Positions 14,058-21,914 of a stretch of 22,350 nt of DNA are shown piece by piece (position 1 is the first letter of the stretch; each line of letters starts with the position of its first letter). The stretch covers positions 1-22,350 of the forward strand of contig CALFJE010000055.1 of the NCBI GenBank assembly GCA_937877545.1. The letters are read 5' to 3'. The position numbers were made by a program, and so were the translations under genes. Source of the stretch: an uncultured Selenomonadales bacterium (GTDB lineage Bacteria; Bacillota; Negativicutes; Selenomonadales; Selenomonadaceae). The notes beneath the pieces are model-generated. The model did not search any database. It was given only the letters and a program-made list of their open reading frames with translations, and had not been told where the DNA came from.

Positions 14058-17000
14058 AATACTGCCTCCTCCAAAATTTTTAATGCCTCGCGCTCCAATG
14101 TGTACGCCTCGAATCGTTTAGCGTTCGCCGCCAATGCCAACGCGTTTATCCGAATCTGCGCGGCTTCGTCTTTAAGCAACGGCACGGGCACTTCGCGGAC
14201 TTGCTTATCGTCAATCTCGTCGACGACTGCGCCGTAAGTGTTGCGCCGTATCAGCTCGCGCCCATAATCCGTCGACAGGAAGACGCTCAGATAGCCCGCC
14301 ACGTCGTCACTCGCGGGAATGATTCTGATGATGTGTTGGCTCGCCGCCCAGCCGTCCCAATGCTTTGGAACAAGCGCGACTTTGCCGATTGTCCCGCTAC
14401 AAGTTATCAGCGTCATGTTCTCGCGCAGTTCAAGCTCCTCGGCAATCCTGTCGGCGTGGTGGACGTTCGACAGATATTTTTTGTTAGACGGGTCGAGCTC
14501 ACCGATTTGCTTGCCGCCGATAAAAATTGTGCCGTGCCCCTCGTCGACATAGACGCGCTTGAAACGTCCGGGCAAGACTACTGCGCGGCTGATACGTTCG
14601 TCGGCAACGGTGGTGACGGAGGCGGCGTGGGCTTTGAGGTGGTCGATAATCCTTTGGACGTGCGGCGCGTGATATGAGGCGTCGAGGCGTCCGCGCAGAT
14701 TGCTCAGCTTGACGGAAAAAACTTTTGAGCTTGAAAGTCTTCGAGCGCGTCGGGTATCGGCAGGCTTGCAAGGTGCTCCGGATTTATATGGACAATAACT
14801 GAGCCGTAAGTTTGTGCCGAAATCATCTGCTGTCCCATTGGACTTTTCAACCAAGCATAAATAAATCCCGCGTCAAAATTATTTTTCGCGTCGATTCTCA
14901 TCAAGTCGGGTGTAAAAATTTTTTGTCTGGTGTCTTTGATACATAAGCAATTTTGCCGACCGTGCCCGAACGCGAAATTAAAACGGTGCCCTCGTGAACT
15001 TTCAAATCGTCGACGAGCTCCGAATCAATCATGAACTTAACGGGCTTAGGATAACAGTCGAGCATTTCCGAACTGCCGATAAAGCCAATCGCCCGATTAT
15101 TTTTTCTGCTGACGTATTGGCGTTTCAGTCGCCCGCCGTAGTAAGCGGCACTAATCATTTCGCCGAGAGGAACGGAGTTTCTCATGACGGTTTGTCGAGC
15201 GTTGAGGGCGTCCGCGTCGAAGAAAGCCGCCTCCAAACGTAAGCCGCGAGCTTGAACGTCGGAGAGTTTCACGGCGCAGAACTTAACGGCGGTGTCAACG
15301 TGAAGTTTTTTTTTCCAAGCGTGATAAATTTTGGCGACCTCGGCGGTTTCGTCGTCGGGGATTTTTTTTATCGTCGAGGAGGATTTCGCGCCCGTCGTCG
15401 TCGCGTTTGAAGGTGGCATTGCCGCGCTTATCGTGCCCGACGCGTTCGACCTGCGCCATAAAGATTTCGTAGTCGTCGATACCGTTGCGCTCCTCGTTGG
15501 CGATTTCGGCGGGCGATTTTTTTTGCAGAATCAGCACGGACGTTTGAGTACCGTTGTGGGGCTGGAAGGTGTCGGCGTGCAGGTCAATGCTTGCGAGGAT
15601 TTTGTGATTGCGAATGAGCCAAGCGCGGATATAGCCGAGCCCCGGCGAGCCTAAAATTGAATCGGGCAGGACGATACCCATACGCCCGCCGGGCTTGAGC
15701 AGTTGGGTACAGCGTTCGACGAAGAGAATTTCGGGCGGCACCGAACTGCGCAAATCGTCCGTCATGCTCCATACGCCGTCGAAAGTCCAGATGTGCGCGA
15801 GGTCGAATTGCCGCAAGATGTGTTCGTCGTCAATGGGTATCTTGCTGCCGAAGGGCGGGTTGGTAACAATCACGTCGAACAGCGCGATAGAATTGGCGTT
15901 GCGAATATTTTCGGGCGCGAGGTTAAAAATTCTTGCGAGCCCGCGCTTGAAGTCGTCGCTCCATTCGTGAGGCGGCAGGAGGGAATTGGCTTGCCAGATA
16001 TTTCCGCTGCCGTCGTTGTTCATGACCATATTCATCTTGGCGGCTTTGACGAGGTCGGGATTTAAATCGAAGCCGAAGAAATTTTTACTTGCACTGTCGG
16101 CGATTTGAGCTTGGAATTGGCGGCGAATGTCCTCGTTCCAATCTGCGCGGGGAGCTTTGAATTCGTCGACGAAAAATTTTTCCAGCGCGTCAATAACGTG
16201 GGTCATGGCGATAACGGGGAAGCCGCCCGTGCCGCACGAGCTGTCGAGGATTTTTTCATCGAGTTGAGGGTCAATCATATCGACGACCATTTTCATGACG
16301 TTGCGGGGCGTGAAGAATTCGCCGCGGTCTCCGCGCAGGTTCGCGCCGACAATTTCTTCGTAAGCCTTGCCCTTGATGTCGATGTTGGTGTTGAGCAGGC
16401 TGTACTTTTGCAATTCGCTGACGACACGGGCAAGACTGCGCGGCGTGAGTTCGAGGTTATCGGCGTCGCTGAAGATTTGCGGGTAGCGAAGCTTGACGGC
16501 GTTAAAAATCTTTTCAATGCGCTGTTTGACGACGAGCTGACCGTCGGGGTTTTTACGTTCGCCTGACGTGGCGTAGAAGTTCAGCGGGCGCGGAACGTTT
16601 TTCTCGTCTTCAATCTTGCAGAAAATAATTTTAAGGAACTCGAAGAAAGCTTTATCCTTGTGGAGCCCGTCGTTGCCGTAAATGTAATCGTGGCACGTCC
16701 TGAACACGAACAGGAGGTTATCGTCGACGGCGTTCTTCAAACCTGCGCGGGTGGGGCGGTCAATCTCGGTGATACTGCCCTCGGCGGAGGGAATGTCGTT
16801 ATATTTCTCGAAGACGCGTTCGCCCGTCGCGTCGCCTTATCCTCGACCTTGTGGAAGACGAAGCGTTGAATGCTGTTCGTCCACATGCCCCATTCGCAGT
16901 TGACGCAGAGGCTCATGTAGGATTTGAGCTGTTCGATACCGTCTTTGGCGGCGGAGGGATTGATTTTTGACTGCTTGCACTCGACGATAATCTTGACGGC

Positions 17001-17231
17001 GGTTTGAACGTGTTCGGCATTTTTCTCGAAGACGACAATATCGGCACGCGGACGCTTGGAGCCGTTTTGGAGCGTGAACTCAATCGCGATTTGAGTCTTC
17101 GGGTAACGGTGTTCGTCGACAAGGCGGCGTTCAATAGTTTGGCGGACGTATTCCTCGGCGGTGTCGTTACGGAGCTTGCCGTCAACGTAATCGCGAATCT
17201 TGCCGTCGGGTATGCTAACAATTTTCTCCAT
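14054..17231 (-). pseudogene. Single-chain Type IIG/Type I-like RM gene (nuclease-methylase-specificity), frameshifted
   Basis: Four adjacent pieces read as one gene. Piece 1 (17231 to about 16830) is an HsdR-N/PD-(D/E)XK nuclease domain (D64 in RADIVVF, E84-x-K86 in IIVECKQ). Piece 2 (to about 15365) is an N6-adenine methylase with FFTPRNV, DSSCGTGGF (motif I) and VTNPPFGSKIP (motif IV). Pieces 3 and 4 (to 14054) hold two target-recognition repeats (VKLSDVQARGLRLEAAFF; VKLSNLRGRLDASYHAPH). The breaks are a duplicated GTCGC at 16826-16835, one extra T at 15362-15369, and one missing base near 14919-14924 and near 14716-14721. Correcting all four gives one frame of 1057 aa without a stop between methylase and specificity parts. 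No helicase/translocase domain is present, so it resembles Type IIG (BcgI-like) rather than classical Type I. The start ATG has GAGG upstream. Confidence 0.78.
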
Positions 17232-17259
17232 GCGCTAACCTCGCTGAAAAATTTTCCGC

Positions 17260-17288
17260 ATTATACAATGCCGCGCCCGCAAATTCAA
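17260..17288 (-). promoter_or_regulatory. Promoter of the RM-FAD oxidoreductase operon
   Basis: On the minus strand, TTGAAT (17288-17283), a 17-base spacer and a perfect TATAAT (17265-17260) lie about 30 bases before the RM start. Confidence 0.65.
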
Positions 17289-17325
17289 ATTGAAAAGAAT
17301 TCCGCACGAAAATTTTAAAAACAGC

Positions 17326-17355
17326 TTGACAAGGCTTTTTTATGCTTCAAACAAT
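17326..17355 (+). promoter_or_regulatory. Weak promoter candidate before the RiPP-like locus
   Basis: A perfect TTGACA (17326-17331) is followed after 18 bases by AACAAT (4 of 6 to consensus). It lies just upstream of the truncated maturase remnant. Confidence 0.3.
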
Positions 17356-17389
17356 TTTTAGGTAAGGAAATAGGGAAACGGCGCGGCGA

Positions 17390-17920
17390 TTGTCTAATCT
17401 TGCAAGTTATAACGTTCCGGTGTTCATGGGAACCTGCGTTACGCCCAAGACGCTGTCGGAGCTTGAAATAACGGTAAAGCCGGCGGAGGAGATTGGCGTA
17501 AGAGGCTTGACGCTCACGAAGATTTTCATTTCGGGCAGAGCTTATGCCCACGAATAAGAGCTGATATTATCGGAGGAAGATACGAAAAAATTTGTGGCGG
17601 AAGCGGCAAAGCTCAAAAAGAACACCAAGGATATTATCATCAACTTCACGACGCAGACTATCCAAGATGCTCTTCAGGACGATACCGGTACAACGAATTA
17701 TCAAGTGCCGATTATCAGACCCGATGCCCAAATGCGCTTGTCCTGCTTTGAACCGATAATCGTCGGCGATGTGCTCAATGAAGACATTCGCGTCCTTTGG
17801 GAAAGGTATAAGCAACTACGCGTAGTGCTCAAAAGTGCGCCCGAAAAAATTAACGCTATGGGCAGAAACTATGTGAATGAGGAGATAAGCTATGTCGAAA
17901 TCACAATTACTTGGGCATAG
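17390..17920 (+). pseudogene. Truncated, stop-interrupted radical-SAM (SPASM-type) peptide maturase remnant
   Basis: One frame runs through this stretch with a single internal TAA (17555-17557). Before it comes NVPVFMGTCVTPKTLSELE, then GVRGLTLTKIFISGRA. After it comes ELILSEEDTKKFVAEAAKLK, then VPIIRPDAQMRLSCFEPIIV, then GDVLNEDIRVLWERY. The last parts fit the back end of radical-SAM/SPASM peptide-modifying enzymes (a PDG-like turn, a Cys-containing strand, G-N/D-V, then a Trp helix). The N-terminal CxxxCxxC cluster motif is missing. The remaining 177 codons are roughly half the usual length, and no convincing ribosome binding site precedes the TTG at 17390. It should not be catalytically active as it stands. 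Calls rest on motif memory; subfamily not assigned. Confidence 0.55.
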
Positions 17921-18099
17921 AGATTCTTGGGGAAGCATCGGGCTTGCTCCTAACCCTGTCGGACGGTCAGCGGACATTGACAGAAATCGCGAGACAGTTG
18001 TCGTCGACGTTCCATGTTGCCGCGTCGGATATTGGGGAGGTGATAGTTATCGAAGTGCGTAACCTGCAACGGAAATATCTGCTCTACTTGGAAGTTTAA
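17892..18099 (+). pseudogene. PqqD-like RiPP recognition domain, N-terminus lost or frameshifted
   Basis: The readable part (17911-18099) is GIEILGEASGLLLTLSDGQR, then TLTEIARQLSSTFHV and a C-terminal helix pair. This is the classic second half of PqqD-type domains: a helix, then D-G-x-R-T-x-x-E-I-A, then helices. These domains bind leader peptides for radical-SAM enzymes. A good start (ATG 17892 after GAGGAG) opens MSKSQLL in a different frame that overlaps the maturase end. A frameshift or internal deletion near 17911 therefore seems to have removed the beta-strand half. Full PqqD proteins are about 90 aa; this one has 62 codons. Confidence 0.5.
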
Positions 18100-18114
18100 A
18101 AAGGAGGGGTAAAA

Positions 18115-18267
18115 ATGGAAAACAAAAAAGTTATAAGCAATATTTTCGACTCGGTCGTCGCAGAGCCCGCCGTCAATGCCGAAGCGGTCGCGTTCATTAA
18201 GATGCTTATTGCCGTCGTGCCCGTAGCTGATGACAACGATTTGAAGGGTTGCGGACTCAACCGGTAA
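18115..18267 (+). CDS. 50-aa peptide, candidate RiPP precursor
   Basis: A very good ribosome binding site (AAGGAGGGG, 18101-18109) lies 5 bases before ATG 18115. The frame encodes 50 residues and ends at TAA 18265-18267. The first part (MENKKVISNIFDSVVAEPAV) is amphipathic and leader-like. The middle is hydrophobic (FIKMLIAVVPVA). The end is a short polar core candidate with one Cys (DDNDLKGCGLNR). Placement right after radical-SAM and PqqD-like remnants is the usual position for a modified-peptide precursor. No known precursor family is recognised. With both maturation genes damaged, the peptide may now be orphaned or modified by enzymes encoded elsewhere. Confidence 0.55.
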   Translation: MENKKVISNIFDSVVAEPAVNAEAVAFIKMLIAVVPVADDNDLKGCGLNR

Positions 18268-18291
18268 AAACTTTACACGGAAATTTTCTTA

Positions 18292-18318
18292 CCTCGACGC
18301 TATCGCGGGGATTTTTTT
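18292..18318 (+). terminator. Probable terminator after the 50-aa peptide gene
   Basis: CCTCG (18292-18296) pairs with CGGGG (18306-18310), including one T-G pair, followed by A and seven Ts. The stem is short but the U-run is strong and placement is right. Confidence 0.5.
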
Positions 18319-18332
18319 ACCAAAGCTATCTC

Positions 18333-18361
18333 TTGCCGAAAATGCGAATCGCTTTTATAAT
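18333..18361 (+). promoter_or_regulatory. htpX promoter
   Basis: TTGCCG (18333-18338), a 17-base spacer and a perfect TATAAT (18356-18361) lie 22 bases before the htpX ATG. Confidence 0.65.
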
Positions 18362-18383
18362 CTGCGCGGAAGGAGGCTTTATC

Positions 18384-19250
18384 ATGAACATTTTCAAGAC
18401 GTGTTTGTTAATGGCGATGATGACGGGCTTAATGGTGGCGGTCGGCGGCGCAATCGGCGGCTCCTCGTTCGCCATGATTATGTTGGTTATTTCAATCGGC
18501 ATAAACTTTGCAAGCTACTGGTTCAGCGATTCGATTGTCCTTAAAAGCTACGACGCCCGCGAAGTGTCGGAGGCTGACGCGCCCGAACTTTACGGCATTG
18601 TCAAGACGCTCGCAAAGAATGCAAACTTGCCTATGCCCCGCGTCTACGTGATTAACTCCGACGTGCCAAACGCCTTCGCCACGGGCAGGAACCCCGACCA
18701 CGCCGCCGTTGCCGTCACGACCGGCATAATGAAGGCTCTCGACAAAAACGAAATTTCCGGCGTGCTCGGTCACGAGCTGGCGCACGTCAAGCACCGCGAC
18801 ATTTTAATCGGGACGATTGCCGCGTCAATGGCGGGCGTCATTTCCATGATTGCCAATATCGTGCAATGGGGCGCGATTTTCGGCACGCGCTCCGACGACG
18901 ATAACGGCGGCTGGCTCGGCACTTTGGCGACGATTATCGTTGCGCCGATTGCCGCCACGTTGATTCAACTTGCAGTCTCGCGCTCCCGCGAATACGACGC
19001 CGATAAGACGGGCGGCGAAATTTGCGGCAACCCGATGTATCTCGCCGACGCCCTGGAGAAAATCGAATTCTACGCCAAAAATCATGCGCCCATGCCTCAA
19101 GCCGGCACCGCTACCGCGCATATGTTTATCGTCAATCCGCTCGAAAACTCCAAAAAGACGCTGAAGAATCTTTTCTCGACGCACCCCGACACCGACGACC
19201 GCATTGCTCACTTGCGCGAACAGGCTAAGGAAATGCACTTGCTTACGTAA
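18384..19250 (+). CDS. htpX: HtpX-family membrane zinc metalloprotease
   Basis: The 288-aa protease of the M48 family degrades misfolded membrane proteins. The zinc site is GHELAHVKHRD (H130, E131, H134), with the third ligand Glu in SREYDADK (E203). Hydrophobic segments lie at about 5-25, 28-46, 142-162 and 178-198, as in other HtpX proteins. The start ATG 18384 is fixed by GGAAGGAGG just upstream. A longer frame back to 18249 runs through the terminator and promoter and is rejected. Single-gene transcript, convergent with purD. Confidence 0.93.
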   Translation: MNIFKTCLLMAMMTGLMVAVGGAIGGSSFAMIMLVISIGINFASYWFSDSIVLKSYDAREVSEADAPELYGIVKTLAKNANLPMPRVYVINSDVPNAFATGRNPDHAAVAVTTGIMKALDKNEISGVLGHELAHVKHRDILIGTIAASMAGVISMIANIVQWGAIFGTRSDDDNGGWLGTLATIIVAPIAATLIQLAVSRSREYDADKTGGEICGNPMYLADALEKIEFYAKNHAPMPQAGTATAHMFIVNPLENSKKTLKNLFSTHPDTDDRIAHLREQAKEMHLLT

Positions 19251-19286
19251 AAAAAATTCCCCCTCCGATTTGGAAGGGGAATTTTT
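19250..19286. terminator. Bidirectional terminator between htpX and purD
   Basis: TTCCCCCTCC (19257-19266) and GGAAGGGGAA (19272-19281) form a 10-bp stem with one mismatch and a 5-base loop. Five Ts follow on the plus strand and seven or more on the minus strand, so it can stop both convergent transcripts. Confidence 0.88.
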
Positions 19287-19301
19287 ATTTGCGTTGTTAA
19301 A

Positions 19302-20561
19302 TCATTTCAAAGCCCGCGCCGCAATGTCTCGGCGATAATGCACGTCGTCAAAGTGAATGACCTCGACGCAACGATAAGCCTTATCGACAGCCTCGCGCAA
19401 CGTTGGAGCCGTAGTCGTGACGCCCAACACACGCCCGCCGCTCGTGACAAGCTCGCCGCCGCTAAGCTTCGTGCCCGCGTGGAAAATCATCGCGCCCAAA
19501 CTTTTAGCCTTAGTTACGCCGTCAATCGGCAAATTTTTTTTGTAAGCCTTGGGGTAGCCGCCGCTCGCCATAATCACGCAGACCGCACTGCTCTCGCGCC
19601 ACGATACAGACTTGCCGCTCAACGTGCCGTCCGCGCAGGCTTCCATAAGCTCCAACAAATCGCCCTCCATAAGCGGCAGGACAACTTGCGTCTCCGGGTC
19701 GCCGAATCGACAATTAAACTCGACGACCTTAGCCGCGCCGTTTTGAATCATCAAGCCCGCGTACAGGCAACCGCGATACGTTATGCCCTCGGATTTAAGG
19801 GCGGCTATTGTCGGCTTGAGAATACGCTCGCTAACCTGCGCGGAAACTTCGGCGTCGACAATCGGGGCGGGCGCGTAGGCTCCCATGCCGCCAGTATTCA
19901 AGCCTTTGTCGCCGTCGTCAACGCGTTTGTGGTCTTGCGCGGCGATAAGCGGGATAATCGTTTCGCCATCGGTCAGCGCAAGGACTGAAGCCTCCTCGCC
20001 GTCCATGAATTCCTCCACGACGATTTTACTGCCCGCCGCCCCAAAAGTTTTCATTTCGTCGACCGCGTTGACAGCCTCGTCCAAAGTCTGCGCCACGATA
20101 ACGCCCTTGCCCGCCGCCAGCCCGTCAGCCTTAATGACAATCGGCGCACCCTGCGACTTGATATAAGCTTTGGCGTCGTCGGGCTTGTCGAAGACTTCAA
20201 ACGCCGCCGTCGGGATGCCATATTTTTTCATGAGACGCTTGGCGAAAATCTTCGAGCCTTCAATCTGCGCGGCGTCTTTGTTCGCGCCGAAAGCCTTAAT
20301 GCCGGCGTCGTTGAGCGCGTCGACCAAACCGTTGACGAGCGGAGCCTCCGGACCGATAACCGCAAGGTCGATGGCGTTTTGGCGGGCGAAGGTGACGAGC
20401 GCGGCGTTATCGGCGATTGAAATGTTCGCGACGCACTCGGCGAATTCGGCGATACCGGGGCTGCCGGGGATTGCGAACATTTTCGTAAGCAACGGACTCT
20501 GCGCGATTTTCCATGCCAAAGCGTGTTCGCGCCCGCCGCCGCCTATCAGCAATACATTCAT
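19302..20561 (-). CDS. purD: Phosphoribosylamine-glycine ligase
   Basis: The 419-aa ATP-grasp enzyme joins phosphoribosylamine and glycine in purine synthesis. It opens with NVLLIGGGGREHALAWK (the PurD N-terminal glycine loop). It contains GPEAPLVNGLVDAL, KADGLAAGKGVIVA, EEFMDGEEASVLALTDG, NTGGMGAYAPAP and FNCRFGDPETQVVLP, covering the ATP-grasp and metal-binding segments. The start ATG at 20561 follows GTGAGGA; the TTG two codons earlier is nearer to that site and less likely. It contains an intact A8 run, a useful control for the homopolymer frameshifts elsewhere. Only 10 bases separate it from greA, so the two are co-transcribed. Confidence 0.96.
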   Translation of the reverse strand: MNVLLIGGGGREHALAWKIAQSPLLTKMFAIPGSPGIAEFAECVANISIADNAALVTFARQNAIDLAVIGPEAPLVNGLVDALNDAGIKAFGANKDAAQIEGSKIFAKRLMKKYGIPTAAFEVFDKPDDAKAYIKSQGAPIVIKADGLAAGKGVIVAQTLDEAVNAVDEMKTFGAAGSKIVVEEFMDGEEASVLALTDGETIIPLIAAQDHKRVDDGDKGLNTGGMGAYAPAPIVDAEVSAQVSERILKPTIAALKSEGITYRGCLYAGLMIQNGAAKVVEFNCRFGDPETQVVLPLMEGDLLELMEACADGTLSGKSVSWRESSAVCVIMASGGYPKAYKKNLPIDGVTKAKSLGAMIFHAGTKLSGGELVTSGGRVLGVTTTAPTLREAVDKAYRCVEVIHFDDVHYRRDIAARALK

Positions 20562-20571
20562 GAGCAAATCC

Positions 20572-21042
20572 TCACTTTACGTCCAAAAGCTCAAACTCAA
20601 TGACGCCCGCCGGCGCATGAACTTGCACGGTAACGCCCGCCGTCTTGTCCAAAATCGCGGCTCCCAACGGCGACTCGTCGGAAATTTTGTTGTTATCGGG
20701 GTCAGCCTCGGTGGAGCCGACTATCATGTAAGTTTCGATAGCGTCAAGCTCCACGTCGCGCACCGTCACGGTGGAGCCGATTGTGACTTTGCCCGTGCTC
20801 GCCGCCGATTGAATAATTTCGCTGTTGCGAAGCTTAGCCTCCAGCTCGCTGATCTCGCTTTCGAGGCGTCCCTGTTCGTTTTTGGCGTCGTCGTATTCGG
20901 AGTTCTCGCTAAGGTCGCCCAAAGCTATAGCCGCCTTGAGCCGCTCGGAAATTTCCATGCGGCGGACGCCCTTCATGTAGTCCAACTTTTCGACGAGCTT
21001 GTCGTAGCCGTCTTGAGTCAGCAGGATTCTTTTTTCTGCCAT
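20572..21042 (-). CDS. greA: Transcription elongation factor GreA
   Basis: The 156-aa factor rescues backtracked RNA polymerase by stimulating transcript cleavage. The N-terminal antiparallel coiled coil (about 1-75) carries the acidic tip in ALGDLSENSEYDDAKNEQ. The C-terminal FKBP-like domain has IGSTVTV and the conserved DESPLGAAILDKTAG. Normal length. The ATG follows CGGAGGC by 5-6 bases. That site lies in the last codons of the MBL gene, whose stop is only one base away. Confidence 0.96.
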   Translation of the reverse strand: MAEKRILLTQDGYDKLVEKLDYMKGVRRMEISERLKAAIALGDLSENSEYDDAKNEQGRLESEISELEAKLRNSEIIQSAASTGKVTIGSTVTVRDVELDAIETYMIVGSTEADPDNNKISDESPLGAAILDKTAGVTVQVHAPAGVIEFELLDVK

Positions 21043-21043
21043 G

Positions 21044-21775
21044 TTAAGCCTCCGTGAAATTTTCTCCGTCGAAGATACGCTTTTCGCCGGGCTTTATCGG
21101 CGACCACGTCGGGATATAGCGCGACGCTGCCGTAAATTCCTTTGACGGCTCCCACTTGGGATAGTCGACGCGGTGCATTGCCACGAAGCTTTTTATCTTC
21201 GTCCGCGCCGCGAATTCTATCGCGCCCTTTTCCTGCGCCGCGCCCAAACGCCCGTCCACGGGGAAGAAGGCAACGTCAGCCTCCATGCCGTTCATGCGCT
21301 TGGCTTGGCGACGGAAGACTTTTTCCGCCAGCGCGATATTCTCCTCCGTGTCGTCCTCCCAATGCCACCAGTTGAAATCGCCCGCGTGAAAGACTCGCGC
21401 ACCCGAAGGCGTCTCCACCAGGAACGATATACCCACGTCCGTAGAGTCGTAAGAGGTAACCTTAATCGCGTCGTCCTGCCATTCGCTGTAGCGTTTGATG
21501 TACGTGATTTTGTTCGTCGGGAAAATCTTGACGCGCTTGGTGTGCTTGATGTCGCTGGAGAAAATGTAGCGGGTGACCTTCTGCGCGTAAGCTCGAATGC
21601 GCGTGCTGAAATGGTCAAAGTGCGCGTGCGTGACGAAGATATACAGCCTGTCGAAGTCGCCGGCGTCGTAAGCCGCGTCTACTGCGCCCGAAGGGTCTTC
21701 GTAGTCGTCGAATACCAGCAAAATCTTCTCGTCGCGAACCAGAAAGCCGCTGTTCAACAGATAAGTAAGTTCCAT
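21044..21775 (-). CDS. Metallo-beta-lactamase fold hydrolase (UlaG-like)
   Basis: The 243-aa product has the signature VTHAHFDHF (H50, H52, D54, H55) and a second metal segment, VFHAGDFNWWHWE (H130, D133), near the beta-lactamase-fold core. UlaG-like proteins of this size include lactonases and nucleases, so the substrate cannot be named. The start is ATG 21775 after GGGAGGA; the frame extends to a GTG at 21847 across a hairpin leader, which I reject. First gene of the MBL-greA-purD operon. Coupling to greA is tight (the stop lies one base before the greA ATG). Confidence 0.85.
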   Translation of the reverse strand: MELTYLLNSGFLVRDEKILLVFDDYEDPSGAVDAAYDAGDFDRLYIFVTHAHFDHFSTRIRAYAQKVTRYIFSSDIKHTKRVKIFPTNKITYIKRYSEWQDDAIKVTSYDSTDVGISFLVETPSGARVFHAGDFNWWHWEDDTEENIALAEKVFRRQAKRMNGMEADVAFFPVDGRLGAAQEKGAIEFAARTKIKSFVAMHRVDYPKWEPSKEFTAASRYIPTWSPIKPGEKRIFDGENFTEA

Positions 21776-21869
21776 AAAAGTTTTTATCCTCCCTCGACCG
21801 ACGGCAGATTTTTTTTGGAGGTCGGTCGCACTAATTTTCGGTGACACCCAAAAAGTTTTTATCGCCTCC
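21776..21869 (-). promoter_or_regulatory. Structured leader of the MBL gene with duplicated initiation region
   Basis: Two nearly identical boxes occur on the minus strand: GGAGGCGATAAAAACTTTT (21869-21851) and GGAGGATAAAAACTTTT (21792-21776). Only the second is followed by a good ATG. Between them, CGACCGAC and GTCGGTCG (21828-21821 and 21802-21795) form a perfect 8-bp stem. Its strand includes ACCTCC, complementary to the GGGAGG ribosome binding site. This could mask translation, but that is untested. Confidence 0.4.
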
Positions 21870-21883
21870 TTTGCAAAGACTTT

Positions 21884-21912
21884 ATATTTTAATCGTCATT
21901 GTGACGAATCAA
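21884..21912 (-). promoter_or_regulatory. Possible MBL operon promoter with internal dyad
   Basis: Minus strand: TTGATT, 17 bases, then an A/T-rich weak -10 (AAATAT, or TATAAA slightly further on). AATCGTCA-TTG-TGACGAAT (21891-21909, plus strand) is a dyad matching at 7 of 8 positions per arm, placed between the boxes like a repressor operator. Confidence 0.3.
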
Positions 21913-21914
21913 AT

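Noticed and set aside
14054..15419. Independent hsdS gene or genes
   Set aside because: Neither part has its own start with a ribosome binding site. Correcting the indels runs directly from the methylase into the recognition domains without a stop.
21776..21847. GTG 21847 as start of the MBL hydrolase
   Set aside because: The extra 24 codons span a hairpin leader, the spacing from GGAGG is too long (about 18 bases), and ATG 21775 has its own site and begins the conserved fold.
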